DNA of 64,000 bases from Lactococcus sp. dk101 (GCF_009601055.1 NZ_WITI01000007.1:35612-99611), one strand, 5' to 3'; shown: positions 9,473-16,731, counted from the stretch's first letter. Program-made: numbers and translations. Notes: generated by a model from the letters alone, not told the origin.

Positions 9473-9835
9473 TTAAGCGGGCTTATCTTCATCATCTACC
9501 TTAGGCATTTTTCTTTTTGGTAAATAGGAATAACAATAGCCCCAACTTCCCATGAACAAGGTTTTATAAATGGGGTCTTGCCACCAAGCCAAAGGCGAAA
9601 TCGCCGTTAGCGGATAGCTCAGAATAAAAAATAAAACGAGCCAAAAGGAAAAATAGTGCCAAAAATGGCGTTTATACCGAACCTGATCTGGATATTTTTT
9701 CAAAATCATAATAATGAGCCAAATAAATAAAGTCAAAACGGCAAAATTTATCCACCAGTAAAAATGATAATAGGCGTCCAAAAAGAGATAAGGTACAGCC
9801 AAGCACCAATACAGCAAAGCCAATCTTTTGTTCAT
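9473..9835 (-). CDS. Small membrane protein of unknown function
   Basis: The 120-residue product has three to four hydrophobic segments rich in Trp and Tyr (AYYHFYWWINFAVLTLFIWLI and others) and a charged, Lys/Asp-rich cytosolic tail. AGGAGAATAA precedes the ATG. I do not recognise a family. It has its own terminator and no obvious partner. Confidence 0.65.
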   Translation of the reverse strand: MNKRLALLYWCLAVPYLFLDAYYHFYWWINFAVLTLFIWLIIMILKKYPDQVRYKRHFWHYFSFWLVLFFILSYPLTAISPLAWWQDPIYKTLFMGSWGYCYSYLPKRKMPKVDDEDKPA

Positions 9836-10029
9836 TTTATTCTCCTACATTTCTTTTACAAGTTATGAACTCGCTGGTTTTTACAGAGCAGTCGGCGCAT
9901 GCTCATACGAACGAGACCGATAAATATTTCACCCTTGGACTTATAATCTGATAATCAAGGTACATTGTCCCCCGCTCATTACCAAATGAAAAGCGCTCGC
10001 TTCTCATTTCAACAATCTTATTAAGTAAA
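9836..10029. other. Gene-free spacer, probably decayed sequence
   Basis: No supported gene. A 34-codon minus-strand frame with an ATG near 10003 has no ribosome binding site. The stretch opens the decayed cassette region to its right. Confidence 0.4.
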
Positions 10030-10305
10030 TTAGTATGTCATACTATAAGGCTCAATGTCTTTCCAAATATCTTTTAAGGTTTTTCCATCGCTAAAATCAT
10101 AACTGAATATTTCTGATACTTCATTGAACTTTTCTTCAAATGCAGGACAATCATCATGCTCTGTTTTATTAGCCCAAATATACCGACCATCTTTCAGTTC
10201 CTCAATAGTGTAAAGCAAACCGCTATACCAAAATGCTGTTGGATAACCAGTATTTATCGAGAACTCTAAGTGTTCAAATTTTTCAAGTTTAGTTTTCTTT
10301 GTCAT
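10030..10305 (-). CDS. Small acidic protein, candidate orphan immunity protein
   Basis: The 91-residue protein ends in DGKTLKDIWKDIE, echoing DGKSLRDIVIAKIEEL at the end of the protein at 11308-11559, so the two are probably distant relatives. Its size, acidity and lone position after a toxin-like fragment fit an immunity protein of a polymorphic toxin system. GCAGGG lies nine bases before the ATG. No toxin is intact next to it. Function is inferred from context only. Confidence 0.5.
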   Translation of the reverse strand: MTKKTKLEKFEHLEFSINTGYPTAFWYSGLLYTIEELKDGRYIWANKTEHDDCPAFEEKFNEVSEIFSYDFSDGKTLKDIWKDIEPYSMTY

Positions 10306-10319
10306 TTAATACCCTGCTT

Positions 10320-10415
10320 TTAATTTCGATTTTCATTCGTCCAATCTTGAATATGGGAGATAATCTCATACTTCTTAGGATTTCAATCTGCTGTATAATG
10401 AACAACTTTAGATTT
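10320..10415 (-). pseudogene. Fragment of a toxin-like reading frame with an internal stop
   Basis: The minus strand reads KSKVVHYTAD, a TGA, then NPKKYEIISHIQDWTNENRN and a stop, directly upstream of the 10030-10305 gene. Protein-like composition, no start codon and an in-frame stop suggest the broken C-terminal end of a larger protein, in the place where a toxin tip would be expected. HYTA also occurs in the fragment at 10632-10738. Confidence 0.35.
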
Positions 10416-10445
10416 AATAGTGGTGTTTGATGGTTAGTCAGCTGA
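10389..10445 (-). repeat. Cassette boundary repeat, copy 1
   Basis: Minus-strand sequence CTGACTAAC-ATCA...TTATTAAA...ATTATACAGCAG is about 75 percent like copy 2. It covers the last codons of the 10434-10631 gene and its downstream flank. Confidence 0.55.
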
Positions 10446-10631
10446 TTCGATAGATTGGATTTCGTTTTCTTTCAGTTCTATCAATGCCCCATCACTTGAG
10501 TCAATCAGTATTCCATCTACAAAAGAATCATCATCTTCTCCATACGTTTTATCATAGACTACACCAACAAAAGTTTTTTTATCGGTTAGAACAATTTTAA
10601 CTTTTTTATCGAAATATTTTTCAAATTCCAT
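10434..10631 (-). CDS. Small acidic beta-rich protein (SM/LSM-like pattern), candidate immunity protein
   Basis: The 65-residue product KKVKIVLTDKKTFVGVVYDK... ending IQSIESAD has the alternating strand pattern of small Sm-like folds (x-V-x-x-x-L-x-D...G-x-V). GGGAGGG precedes the ATG. It is a paralogue of the next gene: both end in I-x-S-I-E-x-AD and share a downstream repeat. Sm-fold small proteins are frequent next to polymorphic toxins, but no family was confirmed. Confidence 0.5.
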   Translation of the reverse strand: MEFEKYFDKKVKIVLTDKKTFVGVVYDKTYGEDDDSFVDGILIDSSDGALIELKENEIQSIESAD

Positions 10632-10738
10632 GTTAGCCCTCCCTATTCTTACCTGGTATGATGTGAGTGGCTGATTTTTACCTGCTGTATAGTGAATATC
10701 CTGAGCTTTAATAATGTTGTTCTGATTGTTAGTCAGCT
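10632..10738 (-). pseudogene. Open fragment of a toxin-like protein upstream of the 10434-10631 gene
   Basis: The minus strand is open for 35 codons (…DIHYTAGKNQPLTSYQVRIGRAN) and runs in frame into the ATG of the next gene. It has no start and begins within the end of the previous gene. The HYTAG segment resembles HYTAD in the fragment at 10320-10415. I read it as a remnant of a toxin C-terminus. Confidence 0.3.
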
Positions 10739-10741
10739 AAT
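10684..10741 (-). repeat. Cassette boundary repeat, copy 2
   Basis: Minus strand GCTGACTAACAATCAGAA then AACATTATTAAA and ACTATACAGCAGG. It covers the end of the 10729-10941 gene and matches copies 1 and 3. Confidence 0.6.
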
Positions 10742-10941
10742 TCTATACTTTTAATATCTTTCTGATAAATAGGACGTCCAATATTGGGATTGCCATCAAC
10801 ATCAAGAACCAATGCATCATCTACATCATTGTCAGCTACATCGTCAATAGACAGAAGTTCGCCAACAGTTGATGTCCCATCGTTGAGAAATACCCTTATT
10901 TTCTTAAATTGCCACTTTTCATAATCAAAAACTCTAACCAT
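10729..10941 (-). CDS. Small acidic beta-rich protein, paralogue of 10434-10631
   Basis: The 70-residue product FKKIRVFLNDGTSTVGELLS... ending IKSIELAD has the same strand pattern and C-terminal signature as the previous gene and is rich in Asp (ADNDVDDALVLDVDG). GGAGAGGG precedes the ATG. The pair looks like a duplication followed by divergence, as in immunity-gene arrays. No function is proven. Confidence 0.5.
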   Translation of the reverse strand: MVRVFDYEKWQFKKIRVFLNDGTSTVGELLSIDDVADNDVDDALVLDVDGNPNIGRPIYQKDIKSIELAD

Positions 10942-11047
10942 GAGTTTCCCTCTCCATCTTTGATAGGGATAAAATATATATTTCTTCAGAGTTTTTTGAA
11001 AAATAATTTAGTTCTCGCCCCTTAGATTTATCCGATTTTTTAATTCC
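10934..11047 (-). pseudogene. RelE/HigB-like toxin C-terminal fragment
   Basis: A minus-strand frame without start reads GIKKSDKSKGRELNYFSKNS then EEIYILSLSKMERETHG and stops inside the 10729-10941 gene. The order Gly-Arg-x-x-x-Tyr followed by E-E-I-Y-I-L resembles the end of RelE/HigB-type mRNA interferases (GGxRvxYf...iYLLxxYxK). It is a short remnant, so the assignment is weak. Confidence 0.35.
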
Positions 11048-11258
11048 AGCCGATTACAAACCTATCCGGATATTTCGATTCAGGTTTGATATCTCCAAAT
11101 ACTTTGTAAATCCATTTTTTAGTTTTTTGAGAAATATTATCTTTCATGGTTATTTCTCCAGTTTCATAATCAACGGATATATCAAACAACTCAAAATCGT
11201 CTTGAACTTCGAAGTTTAAAGTATTACCATTTTTCGATATTAATTTAAATACTATCAT
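11040..11258 (-). CDS. Small protein of unknown function, candidate immunity protein
   Basis: The 72-residue product (VFKLISKNGNTLNFEVQDDF, WIYKVFGDIKP, FVIGWN at the end) is probably a small beta-rich domain. The SD AAGAGAAAG is weak. It shares the upstream cassette repeat (copy 3) with its neighbours. I do not recognise the family. Confidence 0.45.
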   Translation of the reverse strand: MIVFKLISKNGNTLNFEVQDDFELFDISVDYETGEITMKDNISQKTKKWIYKVFGDIKPESKYPDRFVIGWN

Positions 11259-11285
11259 TCTGACTTTCTCTTACAAGTTTTTTCT

Positions 11286-11319
11286 TTTAATAATGTTATT
11301 CTGATTGCTATTCAGCTAA
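11286..11319 (-). repeat. Cassette boundary repeat, copy 3
   Basis: Minus strand TTAGCTGAATAGCAATCAGAA then TAACATTATTAAA, covering the last codons and flank of the 11308-11559 gene and matching copy 2 at nearly every base over about 30. Confidence 0.6.
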
Positions 11320-11559
11320 TTCTTCGATTTTTGCAATTACTATGTCACGTAGTGATTTTCCATCAATTTGATAATTGAGTAAATCGTCAACGGTATCAAA
11401 AAAAGTATCTTGGTTGGAATAAAATTCTGAAAGGATGATTTTTCCATCAATTCTACCAATCCAGTATCCTGTATCTTTATATTCAAGTTCGATATCCATT
11501 CCCAATGAGACATATTCAATGAAATCATTCAAATCATCATTCGTATTTGGGTATTTCAT
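11308..11559 (-). CDS. Small acidic protein, candidate orphan immunity protein
   Basis: The 83-residue protein MKYPNTNDDLNDFIEYVSLG... has a Tyr-rich strand (DIELEYKDTGYWIGRIDGK) and ends DGKSLRDIVIAKIEELAE, related to the end of the 10030-10305 protein. I start at ATG 11559, since AAAGGA lies nine bases upstream; the first in-frame ATG at 11583 has no SD. It is the first cassette after ung and is probably an immunity-type protein by context only. Confidence 0.5.
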   Translation of the reverse strand: MKYPNTNDDLNDFIEYVSLGMDIELEYKDTGYWIGRIDGKIILSEFYSNQDTFFDTVDDLLNYQIDGKSLRDIVIAKIEELAE

Positions 11560-11664
11560 CTCGACCAATCCTTTCTCGTCCATTTAATACGCTTCAAGAT
11601 TTTCGTGCTCCAATAATATTAGAGCATCTTCCTGTTTACTTGGCTTTTAACATCAAACATCTGT

Positions 11665-12327
11665 TTACTTAGTCCAATCAATCGGCGTTTGTCCCTTTTC
11701 TATCAAAAATTCGTTCGCTTGTTTAAAATGATTGCAACCGAAAAAGCCTCTCGATGCCGACAGTGGCGATGGGTGTGCAGATTCCAAAACCAGATGTTTT
11801 TCTGAGTCAATCAAAGCGGCTTTCTTTCGGGCAAATCCGCCCCACAATATAAAGACTTTCGGACGACTGTCAGCACTGGCAATCTTTATGATCTCATCTG
11901 TCAGCGGTTCCCAAATCTTACCCGCGTGCGCATTTGACTGGTTTTCAGGAACCGTCAAAACTGCATTTAGCAAAAGGACGCCTTGCCTTGCCCATTCCGT
12001 CAAGTCAGAGCCTGTCTTTGAAAATCCTTCTTGCAACAGTTCTTTTTTGATATTGACAATCGAATCTGGTCTGTTGACTGTAAATGTTTCTGGATAAGAA
12101 AAGCTCAAGCCCTGCGCTTTTCCTGGTTGAGGATAGGGATCTTGTCCTACGATAACGACCTTACATTGTTCAAGCGCTGTCAGCTCAAGCGCACGGAAAA
12201 TCTTATCTTCAGGTGGGTAAATAGCGACTTCTTGAGCGTATGTCGTATTGATAAAGTCAAGCATGCGTTCAAAATAGTCCTGTGGCAATCGCTCCCGCAA
12301 TGGAGCTGACCAATCTGTTTTTTTCAT
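11665..12327 (-). CDS. ung: Uracil-DNA glycosylase, family 1
   Basis: The 220-residue enzyme removes uracil from DNA in base excision repair. The water-activating loop [17 protein letters not shown] with the catalytic Asp, the LLLNAVLTV segment and the minor-groove loop [17 protein letters not shown] with catalytic His are intact. The start is ATG 12327 (MKKTDW); the longer frame to 12375 would read through the promoter. A phage satellite is integrated exactly at this start: the 24-bp att core covers the first two and a half codons, the start and the -10 element, so the enzyme is unchanged while the upstream DNA is replaced. Confidence 0.95.
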   Translation of the reverse strand: MKKTDWSAPLRERLPQDYFERMLDFINTTYAQEVAIYPPEDKIFRALELTALEQCKVVIVGQDPYPQPGKAQGLSFSYPETFTVNRPDSIVNIKKELLQEGFSKTGSDLTEWARQGVLLLNAVLTVPENQSNAHAGKIWEPLTDEIIKIASADSRPKVFILWGGFARKKAALIDSEKHLVLESAHPSPLSASRGFFGCNHFKQANEFLIEKGQTPIDWTK

Positions 12328-12342
12328 GCCTTCATTATAACA
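12319..12342. repeat. attL core (24-bp direct repeat), left end of the satellite
   Basis: The 24 bases are identical to 24051-24074 and diverge immediately on both sides. On the minus strand they hold the extended -10 TGTTATAAT, the AAGG, the ATG and the next five bases of ung. Confidence 0.9.
12334..12342 (-). promoter_or_regulatory. ung extended -10 promoter element inside attL
   Basis: TGTTATAAT ends six bases before the ATG. In the integrated state TTGACC lies 18 bases upstream in satellite DNA and can act as a -35; in the empty site (sequence now at 24075 onward) no clear -35 is seen, so integration may strengthen the promoter. Confidence 0.6.
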
Positions 12343-12439
12343 TTGACCGTCAATAGTGGTCAACTGACATCGCAAACCTTACTGTTAAGCGATTTTTAAA
12401 AAATATAATATCAATGAAAAGCAATAGATTTCATTTCGA

Positions 12440-12460
12440 ACGTAGTTAAAAACGTAGTTA
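12440..12460. promoter_or_regulatory. Putative integrase arm-type sites, left
   Basis: ACGTAGTTA occurs at 12440 and 12452, 12 bases apart in the same orientation, about 100 bases inside the core. The same pair with the same spacing occurs at the right end, as expected for the arm sites of a tyrosine integrase. Confidence 0.55.
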
Positions 12461-12489
12461 GATGTAGTGAAATTTTTGTCGGGCGAGTG

Positions 12490-12522
12490 GCTGTATATCT
12501 AAGATATACGGCTTTTTATTTT
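12490..12522 (+). terminator. Hairpin with T-run at the left end of the satellite
   Basis: GCTGTATATC pairs with GATATACGGC around a TAA loop, followed by TTTTTATTTT on the + strand. The spacer 12343-12611 otherwise holds only the arm-type repeats and a copy of CTCGCCCGACAA in inverse orientation (12476-12487). Confidence 0.55.
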
Positions 12523-12611
12523 GACTCATATATTTGGTAAAACGTAGCTAAAATGGTTAATTATGTTAAAAAGCTAGTGCAAGCAATCCTTGCATCAGTA
12601 TCTATGTTTTT

Positions 12612-12929
12612 CTAACTACTAAACTCATCTCCCAGCACTTCATAAAGTTCAGATTTTAATGCTCTAATCGTGGGGCTTGTTCGTTGTCTCACTGTTCGCT
12701 CATTGATATGATAGATTTCACCCACTTCTCGCTGTGTTAGACCGCTTATGTAACGTAGCTTGAGCATTTGTGTGCTGTCAGTCGATAAGGGCTTTATATG
12801 CTCATTACAGACCTTCTGCACCTGCTTAATTTTATCAATATTCTTTAGCTTGGTTGTCTTTTTATCTCGTTCAATCATTTTAATATAAAAGTCAGACAGA
12901 TATAATCTCATCACAAAATCAAATTTCAT
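12612..12929 (-). CDS. Sigma-70 region 4-like HTH protein, phage late-regulator type
   Basis: The 105-residue protein ends in MLKLRYISGLTQREVGEIYH then INERTVRQRTSPTIRAL, a typical sigma region 4 / RinA-ArpU-like helix-turn-helix. Such small proteins close the late gene block of Gram-positive phages and islands and activate packaging or structural genes. It is the last gene before attL. The SD AAGGAGATAG precedes the ATG. A second protein of the same plan lies at 13384-13677. Confidence 0.65.
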   Translation of the reverse strand: MKFDFVMRLYLSDFYIKMIERDKKTTKLKNIDKIKQVQKVCNEHIKPLSTDSTQMLKLRYISGLTQREVGEIYHINERTVRQRTSPTIRALKSELYEVLGDEFSS

Positions 12930-13080
12930 GCTATCTCCTTATATAAGAAAATGCCTCGCTTAAGAGGCACTCACTGTATATTTTTTCTCGCGCGACTAAC
13001 GCTATCAAAAGCGCACGTCTGCGTTATTTGATAACTCTATTATACCAAAATCGAAAGTGTGATGCTTGAAATCTAAGAAC

Positions 13081-13305
13081 TTAATACATTAATGCTAGGC
13101 AACCACCAGTTGCGCCTGATGCGCTATTTTTAAACTGGGTAATATTTATCTCTCCGTGTTCAAACATTTCAGAATACATATCATACTCACTTTTAATATA
13201 TTCCATTTCACTCTGGAGGTATTCTGCAACTTCATTTTCTGTTAAATTCTTCCATTCTTCGTGGAATGATTTACGAGCTATTGCTAAAAAATCTTCAAAC
13301 TTCAT
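13081..13305 (-). CDS. Small satellite protein of unknown function
   Basis: The 74-residue acidic protein MKFEDFLAIARKSFHEEWKN... is mostly helical with a small-residue tail (KNSASGATGGCLALMY). GGGAGGATATTA precedes the ATG. It lies between two sigma-like HTH genes. No family recognised. Confidence 0.55.
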   Translation of the reverse strand: MKFEDFLAIARKSFHEEWKNLTENEVAEYLQSEMEYIKSEYDMYSEMFEHGEINITQFKNSASGATGGCLALMY

Positions 13306-13383
13306 TAATATCCTCCCGCTTTTTCTTACATTATCTCATAAAATTCTATTGAATTAAATAGGCCGACAATTCCGCCGATTGAA

Positions 13384-13677
13384 TTAAAAGCCCTTTTCTT
13401 TAAATAGCTTGTTAAGAGGAGAGACACAACGCCTCACAGTCGCTACGCTTACGTGGTATTGTTCGGCTACCTCCTGAACTGTTACACAACTGCTAAAGTA
13501 AGTTTTAACAATATCTCTTTTTTCCTCTGTCAACGTCTCAAGATAGTCTGAAATACAATCAATTATATTGTTTGCTTTCTCTACCTGCTCCTCTAGCCCT
13601 CGTTTTAATAGCATATCACGCAATTTATAGAGTGCTCCTCTATAATAGGCACTCACATACAAATCTACAGCTTTCAT
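13384..13677 (-). CDS. HTH protein, sigma region 4-like
   Basis: The 97-residue protein has a helical N-terminal part and a C-terminal HTH (SSCVTVQEVAEQYHVSVATV then RRCVSPLNKLFKEKG). It follows the same plan as the protein at 12612-12929 but sequence identity is low, so two related regulators flank an unknown gene. AGGAGGTAGT before the ATG is a strong SD. A role in late gene control of the satellite or helper is inferred. Confidence 0.6.
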   Translation of the reverse strand: MKAVDLYVSAYYRGALYKLRDMLLKRGLEEQVEKANNIIDCISDYLETLTEEKRDIVKTYFSSCVTVQEVAEQYHVSVATVRRCVSPLNKLFKEKGF

Positions 13678-14021
13678 ACTACCTCCTGCGAAACAAAAAA
13701 GACAAGTTTCCTCGCCCTTCCTGCACTATATTATAACATGCCCGATTAAGGGTCTTTTATTTTATAGTTAAATTATATCAAAAAATGAAATTCATTTCTC
13801 AAATATCTTGATTTATGTGAGCGCATTTGAGCGCTGACCACTAGGGAGAAGGTAAAACTCCCCTCTCTGCCAGTTGTGGCAGAAAATACGGATCATCCCC
13901 GACAAATTGTCGGTTTAGCTATGTAGTTGTAACTACAGACCATTCCTGTCAATTTAACAGATATAGATTTGTAGAAAAATTAAGCATACAAATCCCCTGC
14001 CATAATTGACAGGGGTTGCTA
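13678..14021. other. Gene-free spacer with a series of short perfect hairpins
   Basis: In about 150 bases there are stems CTGCCA/TGGCAG (13867-13882), CCGACAA/TTGTCGG (13899-13913), GTAGTT/AACTAC (13923-13936), CTGT/ACAG (13946-13960) and ATCCCCTG/CAGGGGTT (13990-14017). The last, next to the 57-residue gene, may act as its terminator. No ORF with an SD is visible. Confidence 0.45.
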
Positions 14022-14195
14022 TTATTTATTACGATAATCTCGCATATAGTTCTTCATGTATTCAGGATTCTTAGTTTCCCATTCTTTCCGCTCTGTTCTC
14101 CGTTTCTCATTACTGCATTCTTTGCTACAATAACAAGCGTTTGCAGTCTTCGGATAGAATGATTTACCACAAATACGACATTCTTTTGCTCTCAA
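14022..14195 (-). CDS. Small zinc-finger protein (CxxC...CxC...C)
   Basis: The 57-residue basic protein starts with TTG, ten bases after AGGAGG. It reads KECRICGKSFYPKTANACYC then SKECSNEKRRTERKEW, four or five cysteines arranged as a zinc knuckle, followed by a Lys/Arg-rich tail. Short zinc proteins of this type lie near HNH nuclease and terminase genes in Gram-positive phages. A GC-rich cos-like stretch follows at once. Nucleic-acid binding is likely; catalytic His residues for an HNH nuclease are missing. Confidence 0.6.
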   Translation of the reverse strand: MRAKECRICGKSFYPKTANACYCSKECSNEKRRTERKEWETKNPEYMKNYMRDYRNK

Positions 14196-14249
14196 TTTTT
14201 GTTATTTCCTCCTGTTAAACGCATGCCCACGAAAAAATATGTACAGTGA

Positions 14250-14302
14250 CGGCGTGAAGGACGAAGCGCCCGAGGGGGAGGGGGGGATACCCCCATATTT
14301 CA
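14250..14302. other. GC-rich poly-G/poly-C hairpin, candidate cos-like packaging site
   Basis: In a very AT-rich setting the run CGCCCGAGGGGGAGGGGGG is followed by ATA and CCCCC, giving a strong hairpin at 14282-14294. GC-rich islands of this form next to zinc/HNH genes mark the cos region in several Gram-positive cos phages, and satellites copy the helper cos. This is a suggestion only. Confidence 0.3.
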
Positions 14303-14373
14303 AACTCCGTACTCACTTATAAAATAAAATAATTATTTTTTATTTATTATTTTTTTTTATTTATTTTTAAGCA

Positions 14374-14712
14374 TCAATCATTTACATCAAAGACTTTAGC
14401 TAATCGTGCATAAGACTTATGCTTGGACTTTGTTCGGTCAGACAACACGCCTTGACTTTCATATTTATCTTCGACTGCTTGCACTGCTTTATTTTTTTCT
14501 TCCTCTATCTTCGCATCTCTTTCACGTTGGGCTTGGTCCATCTCATTCTTAAATGACTCGCCCCATAAAGATTGTAGTTCCTTTGATTCATTCTTTTTCA
14601 GCTCTTGTTGCTTTCGAAATCCCTCCCATGATTTATCTACTTTATCTTGGAAATCTTCGTCAGCTTTTTTCTGCATACTTTTTAAATCTAAAATATTATT
14701 TTCTTCTGTCAT
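14374..14712 (-). CDS. Charged coiled-coil protein downstream of the capsid gene
   Basis: The 112-residue protein is nearly all Lys, Glu, Asp and Gln in long helices (QKKADEDFQDKVDKSWEGFR, MDQAQRERDAKIEEEKNK). AGAGAGAATAAA precedes the ATG. It follows the capsid gene by 20 bases, so it is probably a head-associated or scaffold-like factor of the satellite. No family recognised. Confidence 0.5.
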   Translation of the reverse strand: MTEENNILDLKSMQKKADEDFQDKVDKSWEGFRKQQELKKNESKELQSLWGESFKNEMDQAQRERDAKIEEEKNKAVQAVEDKYESQGVLSDRTKSKHKSYARLAKVFDVND

Positions 14713-14732
14713 TTTATTCTCTCTCTAATAAC

Positions 14733-15824
14733 TTAGACACTCATCATCAAATCGTATAGCGTTTGTTTATCTGCGTTCGCATCATAGGTTACACCAAAGG
14801 CATCAAGCTCTTGCTTAATCTGTTCAATCGTCAAGGCATCAATGTCAACGTCATCTGATACACTCTCTGACTCTGTCTCAACTGGTTCACTGGTTACATC
14901 AAGTGATGTTGCTTGAATTGTTTCAGGGCTTGCTACTGGCTCTTTAATCACTCGTGAGAAACTATCTCCGTCCATGATTGCCCAGCCAACATAAGCGACT
15001 GCTCGCAGATATACTTGCCCATGTCCTGCAAGGTCTCGCCCACTATTGTCAGGGTCTCCATATTCAATAACCTCAAGTGACATTTCTTTTGCATATCCCC
15101 ATTTGAACATGTTGCCAAAGTCCCCAATGATAGCGAGGTCATCAGTTCCATTTGCTACTGTGTTATTGATGTCAATAGGCATATTGTTGAGGGTTGCTGG
15201 TGTAGCTCCCCACGCAAGCTCTGGGAACTTCTCAACATTATTATCATCTCTCGTTCGCATGTTAGCCATAGCAGTCGAGAACTCTCGGCTCATGATCACA
15301 CCACTGACTTCTTTATCTGTAGCTTGAATGAGTCCGATAGCTGCGTTAATGTTTGAGTCAGGGTTAGTACTATCATAGACAATCGTCTGTGTTGCTTTAC
15401 TATCAAAGTTATTATTTCCAATGATTTCAGAAGCTGTACCAGTTCGTGGGTTAACTCCATGCATTGCCATGAGGTCAATCCCTTTAGCAAGTTTACTAGC
15501 AAAACCTTCTATAAAGCCTCCTAAGATTTCAATTTGGAATTCATCTGCGCCATGCATGAACTCGTCTGTTACTCGTGCACCGTATTCGACTTTGATTGGA
15601 ACGGTTGTTACTGGTTCTAAAGAGATGCCTCCAGCAGTCATCTTTCCACCTTCCGCAACGATATCAATTTCAGAGTCCATTGTGAAGATGAATTCTTTCT
15701 GTCCATTGAATGGGATTGGTTTTTGTTTTGATAGTTTGATTAACGAGCTTTTTCCTTTTACACCGTTTATTACATCGCTGACAATCTCTGCGTCAAAAAG
15801 TGTTCCTTTAGATAATGTGTCCAT
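14733..15824 (-). CDS. HK97-type phage major capsid protein with a C-terminal HeH/LEM-like extension
   Basis: The 363-residue protein has the features of the phage major capsid family: N-terminal arm SKGTLFDAEIVSDVINGVKG, the central VRVTDEFMHGADEFQIEILG-like spine helix region (ARVTDEFMHG), and a late GVIMSREFSTAMANMRTRDD segment. Residues from about 325 form a small separate unit ALTIEQIKQELDAFGVTYDA then ADKQTLYDLMMS, which matches the HeH/SAP-like two-helix fold, linked by an acidic spacer. A capsid gene in an element that lacks portal, terminase and tail genes suggests that it builds its own, probably smaller, heads. Confidence 0.8.
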   Translation of the reverse strand: MDTLSKGTLFDAEIVSDVINGVKGKSSLIKLSKQKPIPFNGQKEFIFTMDSEIDIVAEGGKMTAGGISLEPVTTVPIKVEYGARVTDEFMHGADEFQIEILGGFIEGFASKLAKGIDLMAMHGVNPRTGTASEIIGNNNFDSKATQTIVYDSTNPDSNINAAIGLIQATDKEVSGVIMSREFSTAMANMRTRDDNNVEKFPELAWGATPATLNNMPIDINNTVANGTDDLAIIGDFGNMFKWGYAKEMSLEVIEYGDPDNSGRDLAGHGQVYLRAVAYVGWAIMDGDSFSRVIKEPVASPETIQATSLDVTSEPVETESESVSDDVDIDALTIEQIKQELDAFGVTYDANADKQTLYDLMMSV

Positions 15825-15829
15825 ATATT

Positions 15830-16102
15830 TTATTCTCCTCTAGTAATTTTATTGATAATGTTATTGTATGAATTTCCTTTTTTATGATGCTGTTCCACAT
15901 TTTTGAGTGGAGCGACTGGTGCTTTAGGTTTAAACCAGTTAATAAGCATTTCAGCATCTTGCATCATACTGCGCTCGTCATCGCCCTTAAGACGACTGAT
16001 AATGTCATCAGGTAGTCCAGCAAGATGTCCTACTTTCTGTTGTAGTAATTGATGTTCAAGTGCTTGGTTTCGTGCTTGTAAATCTTCAATCGTTTCTGTC
16101 AT
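15830..16102 (-). CDS. Small scaffold-like protein upstream of the capsid gene
   Basis: The 90-residue protein has an N-terminal coiled coil (TIEDLQARNQALEHQLLQQK) and a Lys-rich tail. It starts four bases inside the end of the upstream gene and ends six bases before the capsid gene. Position, size and composition fit a scaffold or capsid-size factor. No family confirmed. Confidence 0.5.
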   Translation of the reverse strand: MTETIEDLQARNQALEHQLLQQKVGHLAGLPDDIISRLKGDDERSMMQDAEMLINWFKPKAPVAPLKNVEQHHKKGNSYNNIINKITRGE

Positions 16103-16719
16103 TTGTTATTCTCCAATCGTTTCGCCAATCGTGGCGAATTATCCTCATAAGTCTCTGCAATTTTGGCAAGTGCCCCGTTGCCAATCGTGGCATTATAATA
16201 ACCTTTGGCAGTACTTGGCAATCGCAATGAAGGTAATGAAGTATATACTTTGTTGCCTTCAGGTGTAATTGTGAGGGGGTCTGCCTTATTCAAGCTTTGA
16301 AGTTGTTCCAATAGTTCTTGACCCTTAACTTGCATTTTAGTAGATGCATCTGCAATGTCTTTCAAGGCTTTGACTGGCTCAATCATTTCTTTAATTTGGG
16401 ATTCATTGATTTCTTCCGCTTTTGCAAGAATATTTTTAGTGATTTCATTATATTCAGCTTCAGAGAATACCTTTTTATCTTCGGCTTTCTTTTTCAGTTT
16501 TGAGTACATTTCTTTTTCTGCTTTGGCTGACCAGATAGCATCTTTAGCTTTCTTATAGTTATCAAGATCTGCATCATCTTCAGCTTTAGCCATAGCTGAT
16601 TTTCCTTGCTCAAGTTTATTCTCGGCTTTAGTTACTTTATCAGCCAAGTCTTTAATTTTTGCTTGCTGTGCTACGTTTTTCTCGTTTAAGAGTGTTTCGA
16701 TTTCTTCAAGTGATTTCAT
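16099..16719 (-). CDS. Coiled-coil protein of the capsid block, putative scaffold
   Basis: The first 130 residues of this 206-residue protein form long charged heptads (LADKVTKAENKLEQGKSAMA...), followed by a compact C-terminal part with SLPSLRLPSTAKGYYNATIG. This helix-rich N-terminus before an HK97 capsid gene resembles the delta/scaffold domain that is fused to or precedes HK97-type capsids. AAGGAGAACACA precedes the ATG. Assignment by context. Confidence 0.5.
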   Translation of the reverse strand: MKSLEEIETLLNEKNVAQQAKIKDLADKVTKAENKLEQGKSAMAKAEDDADLDNYKKAKDAIWSAKAEKEMYSKLKKKAEDKKVFSEAEYNEITKNILAKAEEINESQIKEMIEPVKALKDIADASTKMQVKGQELLEQLQSLNKADPLTITPEGNKVYTSLPSLRLPSTAKGYYNATIGNGALAKIAETYEDNSPRLAKRLENNK

Positions 16720-16731
16720 TGTGTTCTCCTT

